Below, one piece after another: positions 22,603 through 32,348 of a DNA stretch of 64,000 nucleotides. Every line of letters begins with the position of its first letter. Position 1 is the first letter of the stretch. Origin of the DNA: Pseudorhodoferax sp. Leaf267 (GTDB taxonomy: Bacteria; Pseudomonadota; Gammaproteobacteria; Burkholderiales; Burkholderiaceae_C); the NCBI RefSeq assembly GCF_001422405.1, contig NZ_LMMV01000005.1, positions 62,001-126,000 of the forward strand. The letters are read 5' to 3'. The notes under the pieces were generated by a model that did no database searches, had not been told where the DNA came from, and saw nothing but the letters and a program-made list of their open reading frames with translations. The position numbers and the translations under genes were made by a program.

Positions 22603-23298
22603 GTGCCACACACACAGGAACCGCGCGCCGCTACCCTGCACGCCACCGCGCCCGTGCTGCTCGTGCTTCCCGGCTGGGACGATGACGGCAAGCCCCAGTT
22701 CGATGCCTTGAACGCCAGCCTGTCGGACCGAGGCTGGCGCTGCCGCCGCGCCCATCTGCCCGATGCGAGTTGGCCGGCCGCAGAGCGCGCCGCGCAGACG
22801 CGTGACGACGGACTGCGCAGCGCCTTGAAGGACTACGACGACCTGGTCGCCAGCACGCCGGGCCCGCCCGCCGCGGTCGCGCTGCTGGGCTTCAGCTATG
22901 GCGGCTACATGGCCACCCTGTTGGCAGGTGCGCGGCCCGTCGACTGGCTCGTGCTGCGCTCACCCGCCATCTATCCCGATGCGGACTGGGCCGTGCCCAA
23001 GGAAGAGCTCGACAAGCGTGCGCTGGACGACTACCGCCACCGGCCATTGGGCCCCGGCGACAACGACGCGCTGCGCTGCTGCGCCGCCTTCCGCGGCCAT
23101 GTGCTGCTCGTGGATTCCGGGTGCGACGCGATCATTCCGGCCGCGCTGATCCAGAGCTATGCACAGGCCTTCGACCAGGCGCGGTCGTTGACACGCCATA
23201 CCCTGCCCGGGGCCGACCACGCCCTGTCGGAGCCGGCGTCGCAGACCGCGTACCACGCCCGTGTCGTGGCCTGGCTCGCCCAGCGCCAGGGCGGATGA
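22603..23298 (+). CDS. Alpha/beta-hydrolase
   Basis: 231 residues from GTG 22603; no better start is in frame. Hydrolase fold with the nucleophile elbow GFSYGGY (Ser near residue 99), an acid residue in VDSGCDAIIP and a final His in GADHALSE. This is a full catalytic triad of an esterase or dienelactone-hydrolase-like enzyme; the substrate is unknown. Its stop overlaps the start of a broken second hydrolase (ATGA). Confidence 0.8.
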   Translation: MPHTQEPRAATLHATAPVLLVLPGWDDDGKPQFDALNASLSDRGWRCRRAHLPDASWPAAERAAQTRDDGLRSALKDYDDLVASTPGPPAAVALLGFSYGGYMATLLAGARPVDWLVLRSPAIYPDADWAVPKEELDKRALDDYRHRPLGPGDNDALRCCAAFRGHVLLVDSGCDAIIPAALIQSYAQAFDQARSLTRHTLPGADHALSEPASQTAYHARVVAWLAQRQGG

Positions 23299-23645
23299 CG
23301 AGAGCGCAGGCGCCCGAGCACAAGTTCCCGGCCGCCTGGGACGATGCACTGGCGGCCTACAAGTGGGCCCTGGCGAATGCCGCCTCTGTGCAGGGCGTCC
23401 CCAAGCGCGTGGCGCTGGCCGGTGAGAGCGCCGGGGGCAACCTGGCCATGGCCACCGCCTTCGCGGCGCGCGACGCCGGGCTGCAGCAGCCTGCGCATGT
23501 GCTCGCGGTCTACCCGGTGGCGCAGACCAGCCTGAACACCAGTGACGCACGAGTTCCTCGGGGAGGCAGCTGTGGTGCAGAAGCCAGGACGCCCAGGCTT
23601 ACGTTGGCCAGCGGCTGCAGCAGGGCTTTGCCGCCAAGCCTTGAG
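23295..23645 (+). pseudogene. Broken HSL-type alpha/beta-hydrolase
   Basis: Only pieces remain. EHKFPAAWDDALAAYKWALA and the nucleophile elbow GESAGGNLAMA belong to a hormone-sensitive-lipase-like esterase. After SLNT the reading jumps to what should be the last 40 residues (THEFLGEAAVVQK). A further shift leads to AQAYVGQRLQQGFAAKP and a stop at 23645. The N-terminus, a central block and the frame are lost, so it is non-functional. Confidence 0.75.
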
Positions 23646-23667
23646 CGAAGACAGGCTGGCCGCCGGC

Positions 23668-24819
23668 TCAGGCGGTCGGGTTCGCAGACGGCGGCACAGG
23701 CCGCTTGAGCGGCAGGCGCACCGTGAATTCCGAGCCCTTGCCAAGGCCCAGGCTGCGCGCGGCGACCGTCCCCCCGTGCTCGACCACGATCTGGCGCACC
23801 AGGCCCAGGCCCACGCCAAGCCCGCCAGGCGCGAGCTTGCGCGCCGATGCATCCTGCGTGAAGAACTCGAAGATGCGCGGGAGCATGTCCGCAGCAATGC
23901 CGATGCCCGTGTCGTCCACGCGCACGACCACCTCGTCCACCTCTTCGCCAGCCTTGACGAACACCTTGCCGCCCACGGGCGTGTACTTCAGTGCATTGCC
24001 GACCAGGTTCAGCATCACCTGCATCAGGCGGCGGCGGTCCGCCTCGATGAGGATCGGGGTCTCCTGCAATACCGCACGCAGCGCGATGTTCTTGGCGTCT
24101 GCGGCGCCGGCCATGTCGGTCATGACATCGGACAGCAGCTGCTGCAGGTGCACGCGCTCGATCGACAGCTCGAAGCCGCGGTGGTGTGCGCGCGCCAGGT
24201 CCATCAGGTCATCGGCCAGCCCCTTGAGCACGGCGATCTGGCGGTTGATGACCTGGACCGCCTGGCTGGAGGCGGCCGATGTCTCACGCGTGCCGAGCAG
24301 CTGCACCGCCATGGTCAAGGGCGCCAGCGGGTTGCGCAGCTCATGGCCCAGGGTGTGCAGGAAGAGCTGCGAGCGCTGCATCGCCTCGCGCAGTGCGTCA
24401 CGTTCCTTGTCGTTGGACTCGATTTTGGTGCGCAGGTCGGTGCGGTCGCGCAGGATCTTCACGAAGCCGCGCACGCTGCCGTCCTCGGCATGCACCGCCG
24501 ACAGCATGCCCGTGACCCACACACGGCTGCCGTCGCGCCGCAGATGCCAGCGGTCGTCCTCGGCGCTGCCCTGGGCCCGCGCGACATCCATCTCGTAGTC
24601 GTCCAGTCCGCGCTCGCGGTCCTCCGGCGTGAAGATCGCGGACAGGGGGCGGCCGATGGCCTCGGCGGCAGACCAGCCCAGCAAGGCCTCGCTGGAGCGC
24701 GCCCAGCCACGCACGACGCCCTGCGGGTCGCAGACGATGACGGCCTCCCCGGTCTCCGTGGCAAAGAAGGCGTCCAGGATGTGTTGGGCGAAGTGCGGGT
24801 CGGCGGCGGGGTGATCCAT
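23668..24819 (-). CDS. PAS-domain sensor histidine kinase
   Basis: 383 residues from ATG 24819 (MDHPAADPH). Soluble: a PAS domain (about 15-130: VIVCDPQGVVRGWARSSEALLGW, with the PAC end VRGFVKILRDRTD), then HisKA with the phosphorylated His in LHTLGHELRNPLAPL (near 160). HATPase follows with N-box LNLVGNALKY, DDTGIGI and GVGLGLVRQIV. No membrane segment, so it senses an internal signal such as redox state or a ligand. It follows the response-regulator gene by 43 bp, and the two form a system. Input unknown. Confidence 0.9.
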   Translation of the reverse strand: MDHPAADPHFAQHILDAFFATETGEAVIVCDPQGVVRGWARSSEALLGWSAAEAIGRPLSAIFTPEDRERGLDDYEMDVARAQGSAEDDRWHLRRDGSRVWVTGMLSAVHAEDGSVRGFVKILRDRTDLRTKIESNDKERDALREAMQRSQLFLHTLGHELRNPLAPLTMAVQLLGTRETSAASSQAVQVINRQIAVLKGLADDLMDLARAHHRGFELSIERVHLQQLLSDVMTDMAGAADAKNIALRAVLQETPILIEADRRRLMQVMLNLVGNALKYTPVGGKVFVKAGEEVDEVVVRVDDTGIGIAADMLPRIFEFFTQDASARKLAPGGLGVGLGLVRQIVVEHGGTVAARSLGLGKGSEFTVRLPLKRPVPPSANPTA

Positions 24820-24862
24820 GCACGCTCCATTCAGGGTGCGGCGCGGCCAGGCCGCGGCCGAC

Positions 24863-25234
24863 TCACGGGCACGCCCGGCAATAGGCGAGGAAGCTGTCCA
24901 GCTCGGTGGACTTGTCGAACACCTGGTCGGCACCGGCGGCAAGGCAGCGTTCGCGCATCGCGGGCGTCGCATAGTTGGTCAGCACCACCACGCGGCGGCA
25001 CGGCGAACGGTCGCGGGGTAGCGCGCTCAGGACGCCCAGGCCAGAGCCCTGCTTGAGGAACAGGTCGACGATGGCCAGGTTCCAGGCCTGGCCCGGACGC
25101 TTGAGCCAACGTGCGGCGTCGGCCTCTGTGTCTGCCACGCCGACGATGCGGGCGCCGAAATCCTCACGTAACGTGACGATCATGGCGTCCCGGATGGTCG
25201 GGTTGTCTTCCACGAGATAGATGAGGAGGGGCAC
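24863..25234 (-). CDS. CheY-like response regulator
   Basis: 123 residues: a stand-alone receiver domain. Acidic pair in YLVEDNPTIRD, phosphorylated Asp in LAIVDLFLKQGSG (near 57), Thr in VVVLTNYATP and Lys in QVFDKSTELD. There is no output domain, so it acts by protein contact or is phosphorylated by the kinase encoded directly downstream. The ATG at 25234 follows CCTCCTC on the plus strand, i.e. a GAGGAGG ribosome site. Confidence 0.9.
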   Translation of the reverse strand: MPLLIYLVEDNPTIRDAMIVTLREDFGARIVGVADTEADAARWLKRPGQAWNLAIVDLFLKQGSGLGVLSALPRDRSPCRRVVVLTNYATPAMRERCLAAGADQVFDKSTELDSFLAYCRACP

Positions 25235-25361
25235 GGTCGGTGATGGGGGGGTTTTGCAGACTGACCGTAGCGCAGCGCCACAGGCCCATGCGTAGGACCA
25301 CAGGCCCTATCGCGCAGGACAAAACGCAAGCGCAGCCACGCGCTGGCCACCTGCCGCAGCC

Positions 25362-25841
25362 TCAGTGCCAGCCGCCCGGAAACGCCCAGACCAGCGAGCC
25401 GGTCATGAGTAGATAGCGCAGGAACTTGCCGATCGCCATGTAGAAGAGGCAGGGCCAGAACGACAGCCTCAGCCAGCCGGCCACCGCGCAGAGCGGGTCG
25501 CCCACGGCCGGCAGCCAGGCCAGCAGGCAGGCCTTGGGGCCAAGGCGCTGCAGCCAGCCCAGCACGCGCACATGGTGCTGCGAGTGCGCGTACTTGTCGG
25601 CGACCTTGTGCGCGCCGTAGCCGATCCACCAGTCCAGCGCGCCGCCCAGGGTGTTGCCCACGGTGGCCACCAGAATCGCAGGCCAGAACATGTCCGGGTT
25701 GAGCTTGACCAGGCCGAACACCACAGGCTCGGAGCCCAGCGGCAGCAGCGTGGCCGAGATGAAAGACACGATGAACACCGTGCTCAAGCCGAACTCGGGC
25801 AGGGCGAGTGCCGCGAGCAGTTGGTTGAGCCAGGCTTCCAT
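25362..25841 (-). CDS. YqaA-family membrane protein (DedA/SNARE-associated type)
   Basis: 159 residues. Membrane segments at about 18-40 (STVFIVSFISATLLPLGSEP), 55-75, 108-130 and 135-155, with the signature VGNTLGGALDWWIGYGA in the first cytoplasmic loop. The YqaA branch of the DedA-like superfamily is widespread, and relatives are lipid or membrane-potential related transporters. The gene stands alone on the minus strand, divergent from dusB across a 130-bp gap. Confidence 0.87.
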   Translation of the reverse strand: MEAWLNQLLAALALPEFGLSTVFIVSFISATLLPLGSEPVVFGLVKLNPDMFWPAILVATVGNTLGGALDWWIGYGAHKVADKYAHSQHHVRVLGWLQRLGPKACLLAWLPAVGDPLCAVAGWLRLSFWPCLFYMAIGKFLRYLLMTGSLVWAFPGGWH

Positions 25842-25893
25842 GGCGGCTCAGTATAGGGAGGGGTTTTGTAGTCCGGCGCCGCGATCCGACCGC

Positions 25894-25926
25894 ATTTCAA
25901 TTGCTGAAATATGAGGCAGCTAGAAT
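25894..25926 (+). promoter_or_regulatory. dusB promoter region
   Basis: TAGAAT (25921-25926) is a good -10 box, 45 bp upstream of the dusB start, with a weak -35 (CAATTG) at 17-bp spacing. A perfect 6-bp inverted repeat ATTTCA-TGAAAT (25894-25899 and 25905-25910) overlaps the -35 region and may be an operator. Fis-type autocontrol of dusB-fis promoters is known in enterobacteria; whether it holds here cannot be read. Confidence 0.4.
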
Positions 25927-25971
25927 CGCTCCCCCGCTCCGCCCCCCCAGCCAGCCCCGCCCCCCGTTCCC

Positions 25972-27009
25972 ATGCACATCGGCCCATTCGCCCTGGCGAA
26001 CAACGTCTTTGCCGCGCCCATGGCCGGCGTGACGGACCGCCCGTTCCGCCAGCTGTGCAAGCAGCTGGGCGCGGGCTATGCCGTGAGCGAGATGGTGACC
26101 TCGCGGCGCGACCTGTGGGCCTCGCTCAAGACATCGCGCCGTGCCGACCACACGGGCGAGGTGGCGCCGATCGCAGTGCAGATCGCCGGCACCGAGCCGG
26201 CCATGATGGGCGAGGCCGCGGCATACAACATCGAGCGCGGTGCGCAGATCATCGACATCAACATGGGTTGTCCGGCCAAGAAGGTCTGCAACAAGTGGGC
26301 CGGCTCGGCGCTGATGCAGAACGAGGCGCTGGCGCTGTCCATCGTCGAGGCCGTGGTCGCCGCCTGCCAGCCGCACAACGTGCCGGTCACGCTGAAGATG
26401 CGCACCGGCTGGTGTGCCGAGCACCGCAACGCCGTGCAGCTGGCGCGCGCCTTCGAGAACGCCGGCGTGCAGATGCTGACCGTGCACGGCCGCACGCGCG
26501 AGCAGGGCTACAGCGGCCATGCCGAGTACGACACCATCGCCGCCGTGAAGGCCGCCGTGCGCGTGCCCGTGGTGGCCAACGGTGACATCACCACACCCGA
26601 GCGCGCACGCGACGTGCTGGCCGCCACCGGCGCCGACGCCGTGATGATCGGCCGCGCGGCCCAGGGCCGGCCCTGGATCTTTCGCGAGATCGTGCACTTC
26701 CTGGCCACCGGCGAGCACCTGGCCCCGCCGCTGGTCGCCGAGGTCCGGCGCCTGCTGCTGGCGCACCTGGAAGAGCACTACGGGCTGTACGGCCCATACA
26801 CCGGCGTGCGCTCGGCCCGCAAGCACATCGGCTGGTACCTGCGCGCACTGCCCGGCGGCGAAGCCTTTCGCCAGCGCATGAACCTGCTGGAAGAGCCCGC
26901 CGCGCAGCTGGCGGCCGTGGCCGACTACATGGACGCCCTGGCCGCCGACCACGACCGCATGCCGGCCGGCGGTGCAGAACAACACGAATCACTGGAGAGC
27001 GCAGCGTGA
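25972..27009 (+). CDS. dusB: tRNA-dihydrouridine synthase B
   Basis: 345 residues. FMN-dependent reduction of uridine in the tRNA D-loop (U17 in E. coli DusB). TIM-barrel with the FMN-binding opening APMAGVTDRPFR, catalytic Cys100 in NMGCPAKKVCNKWAGSAL, phosphate-binding VVANGDIT, and DAVMIGRAAQGRPW. A helical tRNA-binding domain follows. Full length. The stop overlaps the GTG of fis by four bases, the conserved dusB-fis operon of proteobacteria. Confidence 0.96.
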   Translation: MHIGPFALANNVFAAPMAGVTDRPFRQLCKQLGAGYAVSEMVTSRRDLWASLKTSRRADHTGEVAPIAVQIAGTEPAMMGEAAAYNIERGAQIIDINMGCPAKKVCNKWAGSALMQNEALALSIVEAVVAACQPHNVPVTLKMRTGWCAEHRNAVQLARAFENAGVQMLTVHGRTREQGYSGHAEYDTIAAVKAAVRVPVVANGDITTPERARDVLAATGADAVMIGRAAQGRPWIFREIVHFLATGEHLAPPLVAEVRRLLLAHLEEHYGLYGPYTGVRSARKHIGWYLRALPGGEAFRQRMNLLEEPAAQLAAVADYMDALAADHDRMPAGGAEQHESLESAA

Positions 27010-27242
27010 GCAAGAAAAGTATCGACGAGTGCGTGCGCAACAGTCTGGAGACGTATTTCAAGGACCTGCACGGCATCGAGCCCAACGGTGTCTACGAGAT
27101 GATGATCCGAGCCGTCGAAAAGCCCATGCTGGAGGTCGTGATGCAGCAGGCCGAGCAGAACCAGTCGCGCGCGGCCGAATGGCTCGGCCTGAACCGCAAC
27201 ACCCTGCGCAAGAAGCTGGTGGACCACAAGCTCATCAAGTGA
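27006..27242 (+). CDS. fis: Fis-family nucleoid protein
   Basis: 78 residues from GTG 27006. DNA-bending helix-turn-helix protein of the Fis/NtrC C-terminal type. The dimer helices include [19 protein letters not shown], and the HTH is [19 protein letters not shown]. It should regulate stable RNA and many other promoters. The gene overlaps dusB, as in most proteobacteria, and is shorter than the E. coli protein at the N-terminus, which is usual in betaproteobacteria. Confidence 0.95.
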   Translation: MSKKSIDECVRNSLETYFKDLHGIEPNGVYEMMIRAVEKPMLEVVMQQAEQNQSRAAEWLGLNRNTLRKKLVDHKLIK

Positions 27243-27288
27243 GCCTCGCCGCACGCACCGATCCACCCTTTCCCCGAGTCTCTTCCAC

Positions 27289-28893
27289 ATGAATGCACTG
27301 ATCTCCGTTTCCGACAAGACCGGCGTGCTGGCGCTGGCCCAGGGCCTGCACGCGCTGGGCGTCAAGCTGCTGTCCACCGGCGGCACGGCCAGGCTGCTGG
27401 CCGACGCCGGCCTGCCGGTGACCGAGGTGGCCGACCACACGGGCTTCCCTGAAATGCTGGACGGCCGCGTGAAGACACTGCACCCCAAGATCCACGGCGG
27501 CCTGCTGGCGCGGCGCGAGCTGCCGGCCCATGTGGCCGCGATCGAGCAGCACGGCATCGCGCCGATCGACCTGCTGGTCGTGAACCTGTACCCGTTCGAA
27601 GCCACGGTGGCCAAGGCCGGCTGCACGCTGGAAGACGCGATCGAGAACATCGACATCGGCGGCCCGGCCATGGTGCGCAGTGCGGCCAAGAACTGGAAGG
27701 ACGTGGCCGTGCTGACCGACGCCTCGCAGTACGACGCCGTGCTGGCCGAGCTGCAAGGTAACGGCGGCAAGCTGTCGGACAAGACGCGCTTCGGCCTGTC
27801 GGTGGCGGCGTTCAACCGCATCGCCGACTACGACGGCGCAATCAGCGACTTCCTCTCGGCCGTCGACTTCGAGGCCAGCGCCGGCCAGCCCGCACCCGTG
27901 CGCAGCCTGTTCCCGGCGCAGAGCAATGGCCGCTTCATCAAGCTGCAGGACCTGCGCTACGGCGAGAACCCGCACCAGCAGGCCGCGTTCTACCGCGACC
28001 TGTACCCGGCCCCCGGCTCGCTCGTCAGTGCCAGGCAACTGCAGGGCAAGGAGCTCAGCTACAACAACATCGCCGACGCCGACGCGGCCTGGGAATGCGT
28101 CAAGAGCTTCGACGTGCCGGCCTGCGTGATCGTCAAGCACGCCAACCCCTGTGGCGTGGCCATTGGCAGCGATGCGCTGCAGGCCTACGGCAAGGCCTTC
28201 AAGACCGACCCGACCTCGGCCTTCGGCGGCATCATCGCCTTCAACCGCACGGTGGACCTGGCCGCTGCGCAGGAGATCAACAAGCAGTTCGTCGAGGTGC
28301 TGATGGCGCCCGGCTACACGCCGGAAGCGCTGGCCGTGTTCCAGGCCACCAAGGCCAAGCAGAACGTGCGCATTCTGGAGATCGCCATGCCGCCGGGCGG
28401 CGCCACCGACTGGCACAACGGCCGCAACGCCATGGACGTCAAACGCATCGGCTCGGGCCTGCTGATCCAGACGGCCGACAACCACGCACTTGCACGCGCC
28501 GACCTGAAGGTGGTGACCACCACGCAGCCCACGCCCGAGCAGCTGGACGACCTGTTGTTCGCCTGGAAGGTCGCCAAGTACGTGAAGAGCAACGCCATCG
28601 TGTTCTGCAAGGACGGCATGACCATGGGCGTGGGCGCGGGCCAGATGAGCCGTCTCGATTCGGCCCGCATCGCCAGCATCAAGGCCGAGCATGCCAAGTT
28701 GTCACTGGCCGGCACGGCCGTGGCGAGCGACGCGTTCTTCCCGTTCCGCGACGGGCTGGACGTGGTGGTCGACGCGGGCGCGACCTGCGTGATCCAGCCC
28801 GGTGGCTCGATGCGCGACCAGGAGGTGATCGACGCGGCCAACGAGCGCGGCGTGGCCATGGTGTTCAGCGGCGTGCGGCACTTCCGCCACTGA
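27289..28893 (+). CDS. purH: Bifunctional AICAR formyltransferase / IMP cyclohydrolase
   Basis: 534 residues. Last two steps of purine synthesis: AICAR plus 10-formyl-THF to FAICAR, then ring closure to IMP. N-terminal MGS-like cyclohydrolase domain ([28 protein letters not shown]) up to about residue 190. The C-terminal transformylase domain carries [24 protein letters not shown] (catalytic Lys-His) and [11 protein letters not shown]. It follows fis by 46 bp and probably shares its transcript. An intrinsic terminator closes the unit. Confidence 0.97.
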   Translation: MNALISVSDKTGVLALAQGLHALGVKLLSTGGTARLLADAGLPVTEVADHTGFPEMLDGRVKTLHPKIHGGLLARRELPAHVAAIEQHGIAPIDLLVVNLYPFEATVAKAGCTLEDAIENIDIGGPAMVRSAAKNWKDVAVLTDASQYDAVLAELQGNGGKLSDKTRFGLSVAAFNRIADYDGAISDFLSAVDFEASAGQPAPVRSLFPAQSNGRFIKLQDLRYGENPHQQAAFYRDLYPAPGSLVSARQLQGKELSYNNIADADAAWECVKSFDVPACVIVKHANPCGVAIGSDALQAYGKAFKTDPTSAFGGIIAFNRTVDLAAAQEINKQFVEVLMAPGYTPEALAVFQATKAKQNVRILEIAMPPGGATDWHNGRNAMDVKRIGSGLLIQTADNHALARADLKVVTTTQPTPEQLDDLLFAWKVAKYVKSNAIVFCKDGMTMGVGAGQMSRLDSARIASIKAEHAKLSLAGTAVASDAFFPFRDGLDVVVDAGATCVIQPGGSMRDQEVIDAANERGVAMVFSGVRHFRH

Positions 28894-28915
28894 TCCAGTA
28901 CCGGTCGCGCCCATG

Positions 28916-28946
28916 AAAAAGCCAGCCCGTGAGGCTGGCTTTTTTT
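28916..28946. terminator. Bidirectional intrinsic terminator
   Basis: GCCAGCC (28921-28927) and GGCTGGC (28933-28939) form a perfect stem, preceded by A5 and followed by T7. It ends purH on the plus strand and the convergent glycine-zipper gene on the minus strand. Confidence 0.9.
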
Positions 28947-28962
28947 CGTGCGCGCGGCGCGT

Positions 28963-29685
28963 TCAGTGCCGGTAGTAGCCGCGTGGCGGGCCGTAGTAGC
29001 CGCGGCCGCGCGACGAAAAATGCCCGCCGATGTAGCCAATGCCCAGGCCGATCGCCAACGGCGCGACGTAGGACGGAGCAGCATAGACGGGCGGCGCGTA
29101 CACCGGCGCGGGATACGTGTAGACCGGCTGCTGCTGGTAGATGGTCACCTGCTCAACCGCCGGCCGCGCATAGCTGTTGCTGGAGACGATGCGCGCGGGC
29201 GCCTGCACCGGCGGCATTGGGCTGCCAACGGGCGTGACCTGCAGCTGCACGGTGGGGCCCGGGTCCTGCGGCATCTGCACCGAATAGCGCTTGCCGGCGA
29301 AGTCGTAGACCACGTCGTAATAGGTGGCGCGCGACTCGTAGAAAGTCTGCGTGCTGCAGTTCTGCACCGACTGGATCTGCGTGGGCTGCTGGGCCTCAAC
29401 CTGGTTGCCCAGCACCGCCCCACCCAGGGCGCCGAAGGCAGCGGCGGCCGCCTGCCCGCTGCCACCACCGAACGCGCTGCCCAGCACACCCCCGGCGATC
29501 GCGCCGATCACGGCGCCAGCGCCCGAGCGCTGCGGCGTGACCGCCACCTGCTGGTCGTGGCACACCAGGCGCGGCACCGCCACCTGCTGCAGCACCGGCG
29601 TGGCCGACACCACCGTGCCCACTTCCTGGGCCAGGACGGCGGCGCTCGCCAGGCCAGCGCCGCACAAGAGGAAGATGTGTTTCAT
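28963..29685 (-). CDS. Glycine-zipper 2TM-domain envelope protein
   Basis: 240 residues. N-terminal signal peptide (MKHIFLLCGAGLASAAVLAQ, then E). The glycine-zipper region GAGAVIGAIAGGVLGSAFGGG...GALGGAVLGNQ lies near 54-95. NCSTQTFYESRATYYDVVYDFAGKRYSVQMP follows, which is the SlyB/Rick17kDa-like tail of this family. The C-terminal third is rich in Pro and Tyr, ending in a Gly/Arg-rich segment. Exported to the periplasm or outer membrane; these proteins are thought to act in envelope integrity. Convergent with purH. Confidence 0.8.
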   Translation of the reverse strand: MKHIFLLCGAGLASAAVLAQEVGTVVSATPVLQQVAVPRLVCHDQQVAVTPQRSGAGAVIGAIAGGVLGSAFGGGSGQAAAAAFGALGGAVLGNQVEAQQPTQIQSVQNCSTQTFYESRATYYDVVYDFAGKRYSVQMPQDPGPTVQLQVTPVGSPMPPVQAPARIVSSNSYARPAVEQVTIYQQQPVYTYPAPVYAPPVYAAPSYVAPLAIGLGIGYIGGHFSSRGRGYYGPPRGYYRH

Positions 29686-29774
29686 GGTGTTCCTTCAGAG
29701 CCGCAAGCCCGGGAAAAGTTTAGGCCTTTACACAGGGTTTGCAACGCTTGAGGCGAGCCGCCTGTTGACGGCGC

Positions 29775-31070
29775 TCAGGCCGTTGCGAGCCCCCGAAACA
29801 CCGCGCGCGCCGCGGCCACGGTTTGTGCGATGTCGTCCTGTGTGTGCGCGGAGCTCACGAACCCGGCCTCGTAGAGCGCCGGCGCAATGTAGACGCCGCG
29901 CTCCAGCAGGCCGTGGAACAACCGGTTGAAGCGCGCGCCCTCGGTGCGCATGACGGCGCCGTAGTTCTGCGGCAAGGCCTCGAGCAGGAAGAAACCGAAC
30001 ATGCCGCCCTCGCTGTCGCCGCGAAAGGCTACGCCCTCGGCGTCTGCTGCCTGCTGCAGGCCGGCGACCAATGCCTGCGTGCGCTGCGCCAGCGCGTCGA
30101 AGAAGCCGGGCTTGGCGATCTCGCGCAGCGTGGCCAGGCCGCAGGCGGTGGCCACCGGATTGCCCGACAGCGTGCCGGCCTGGTAGACCGGGCCCAACGG
30201 CGCCAGTTGCTCCATGACGGCGCGCTTGCCGCCGAACGCAGCCAGCGGCATGCCGCCGCCGATGACCTTGCCCATGACCGTGAGGTCGGGCGCGAAGCCC
30301 GGGATGTCGCGCGCGTAGACGCTTTGCGCGCCGCCCAGCGCCACGCGAAAGCCCGTCATGACTTCGTCGAAGACCAGCAGCGCTCCATGCTGCGTGCACA
30401 GCTCGCGGCAGCGCCGCATGAAGGGAACGCTGGCGCGCACGAAGTTCATGTTGCCGGCGATCGGCTCGATCATGAGGCAGGCCAGCTCGGCGCCGTGTGT
30501 GGCGAAGGCCTGCTCCAGCTGCTCGAGATTGTTGTACTCGAGCACCAGCGTGTGCTGCACGACCTCGGGCGGCACGCCGGCGCTGGTCGGGTTGCCGAAG
30601 GTGGCCAGGCCCGAGCCGGCCTTGACCAGCAGGGCGTCGGCATGGCCGTGGTAGCAGCCCTCGAACTTGATGATCTTCTTGCGGCCGGTGGCGCCGCGCG
30701 CCAGGCGCATGGCGCTCATGGCGGCCTCGGTACCCGAGCTGACCAGGCGCAGCATGTCCATGGACGGCACCAGCGCCAGGATGGCCTCAGCCAGCTCGAC
30801 CTCGCGCTCGGTCGGCGCGCCGAACGAGAAGCCCTGGCCCACGGCCTCCTGCACGGCCGCGACCACGGCCGGGTGGCCATGGCCCAGGATCATCGGGCCC
30901 CAGGAACCGATGTAGTCGATGTAGCGCTGGCCCTCGGCGTCCCACATGTAGGCGCCCTGCGCGCGCGCGATGAAGCGCGGCGTGCCGCCCACGGCCTTGA
31001 AGGCGCGCACGGGCGAGTTGACGCCACCGGGGATCACGCGCTGCGCGCGCGCGAACAGTTGCTCGTTCAT
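29775..31070 (-). CDS. hemL: Glutamate-1-semialdehyde 2,1-aminomutase
   Basis: 431 residues from ATG 31070 ([22 protein letters not shown]...), with GGAGACAACC upstream; the larger open frame to 31637 is a shadow of the neighbouring gene. PLP enzyme converting glutamate-1-semialdehyde to 5-aminolevulinate in the C5 heme pathway. Signatures: [57 protein letters not shown] and the PLP Lys in [11 protein letters not shown]. Full length. thiD lies upstream on the same strand, 17 bp away, as in many betaproteobacteria. Confidence 0.97.
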   Translation of the reverse strand: MNEQLFARAQRVIPGGVNSPVRAFKAVGGTPRFIARAQGAYMWDAEGQRYIDYIGSWGPMILGHGHPAVVAAVQEAVGQGFSFGAPTEREVELAEAILALVPSMDMLRLVSSGTEAAMSAMRLARGATGRKKIIKFEGCYHGHADALLVKAGSGLATFGNPTSAGVPPEVVQHTLVLEYNNLEQLEQAFATHGAELACLMIEPIAGNMNFVRASVPFMRRCRELCTQHGALLVFDEVMTGFRVALGGAQSVYARDIPGFAPDLTVMGKVIGGGMPLAAFGGKRAVMEQLAPLGPVYQAGTLSGNPVATACGLATLREIAKPGFFDALAQRTQALVAGLQQAADAEGVAFRGDSEGGMFGFFLLEALPQNYGAVMRTEGARFNRLFHGLLERGVYIAPALYEAGFVSSAHTQDDIAQTVAAARAVFRGLATA

Positions 31071-31087
31071 GGTTGTCTCCACTGTCT

Positions 31088-32026
31088 TCAGTGCCGCGTG
31101 GGGCTGGGCATGCCGCCGATGTCGCGGCTTTCGTTCGCGTCGTCGCCGGCCGTGTCGTCTTCGTCGTCCTCGGGCTGGGCCCAGAACATGCGGTCGGGCA
31201 CAACATGGCCCATGCCGGGGCGAAAGCCGCCATCCAGGCAATGGTCCAGGTAGGTCAGCGCCTCGGTCGCTGCCTCGGCCAGCTCGGCGCCACCGGCCAA
31301 CAGGGCAGCCAGCGCGGCGGACAAGGTGTCGCCCGCGCCCGTGAACTGGGCCTCGAACAGCTCGAAGCGCGCGCTGGCCAGCACGGCCTGCGGCGAGGCC
31401 AGCACGTTGTCGACATGCTGGTCGGGCAAGAGGATGCCGGTGACCAGCGTGTAGGGCACGCCCTTGTCGGCCGCGGCCTTGGCGATGTCGCGCGGCGACG
31501 GGCTGCGCTCGCTGCTCCAGTCGGGCAGCAGCCAGCGGCGCAGCGTGCTGTGGTTGCCCACGAGCACGGTGGTCTGCGGCAGCATGAGTTCGCGGAAGGC
31601 ATCGAGGTAGGCGTCGATCTGGTCTTCTTCCCACCATGAGAGGTTGGGCATGTAGGCCACGACGGGCACGTCGGCATAGTCGGAGGCCAACTCGGCGATG
31701 GCCGAGATGTTTTCGGGGCTGCCGACGAAGCCGACCTTGATGACCTGCACGGCCACATCCTCCAGCACGGCGCGCGCCTGTTCGGTGACGGCGTCCTCGT
31801 CCAGCGCGAAGTGGTCGAAGATCTCGGCCGTGTCGCGCGCGTACGCCCCCGTCAGCACGGGCAGGGCATGGGCGCCGACCGAGGCGATGGTGGTCGCGTC
31901 CGCGCCCAGGCCGCCCGCGCCGCTGGGGTCGTTGGCATTGAAGACGACCACGCAGGCCGGGCCTGCGGCCTCGTCCTGGTCAGCCTCGTCGGGGTCTTGG
32001 TCGGTGGTGGCGGTGGGCTCGGTCAT
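31088..32026 (-). CDS. thiD: Hydroxymethylpyrimidine / phosphomethylpyrimidine kinase
   Basis: 312 residues from ATG 32026 (MTEPTATT...). Phosphorylates HMP and HMP-P for thiamine synthesis. Motifs: [25 protein letters not shown] (substrate and Mg region), [13 protein letters not shown], and the anion hole [19 protein letters not shown]. Acidic extensions at both ends are longer than in E. coli ThiD: an N-terminal run rich in Asp and Glu, and a C-terminal [10 protein letters not shown]. Head-to-head with rubredoxin; hemL follows. Confidence 0.92.
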   Translation of the reverse strand: MTEPTATTDQDPDEADQDEAAGPACVVVFNANDPSGAGGLGADATTIASVGAHALPVLTGAYARDTAEIFDHFALDEDAVTEQARAVLEDVAVQVIKVGFVGSPENISAIAELASDYADVPVVAYMPNLSWWEEDQIDAYLDAFRELMLPQTTVLVGNHSTLRRWLLPDWSSERSPSPRDIAKAAADKGVPYTLVTGILLPDQHVDNVLASPQAVLASARFELFEAQFTGAGDTLSAALAALLAGGAELAEAATEALTYLDHCLDGGFRPGMGHVVPDRMFWAQPEDDEDDTAGDDANESRDIGGMPSPTRH

Positions 32027-32125
32027 GGGGGTGATGCAGGCGTGATTTGGATCAAATTCCACCGGGCATTGCGCTCGGAACGCCTCTATACAATCGTTGC
32101 ATTCTATTCGAAGGCCCCTTACGCT

Positions 32126-32299
32126 GTGACTGACTTCAAAACCTGGATGTGCTTGATTTGCGGGTGGATTTACGATGAATCCACGGGCGCTCCAGAGCAT
32201 GGAATTGCCCCGGGTACGCCCTGGCCCCAGGTCCCGATGAACTGGACCTGCCCCGAATGCGGGGCCCGCAAGGAAGACTTCGAAATGGTGGAGATCTGA
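32126..32299 (+). CDS. Rubredoxin
   Basis: 57 residues from GTG 32126. One-iron electron carrier with the FeS4 cysteines in MCLICGWIYD and TCPECGARKEDFE. The gene is divergent from thiD and directly precedes the chemosensory cluster, as it does in many betaproteobacteria. Its electron-transfer partner is not in the window. Start chosen because VTDFKTWMC gives the standard length. Confidence 0.95.
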   Translation: MTDFKTWMCLICGWIYDESTGAPEHGIAPGTPWPQVPMNWTCPECGARKEDFEMVEI

Positions 32300-32348
32300 C
32301 CCTCGGCAAGGTTCCGGGCACGGCCAGTCTGAACGGGAGCGCCCAGCA

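Noticed and set aside
32027-32125. TPP riboswitch before thiD
   Set aside because: The 99-bp gap to rubredoxin shows no thi-box-like words or matching fold.
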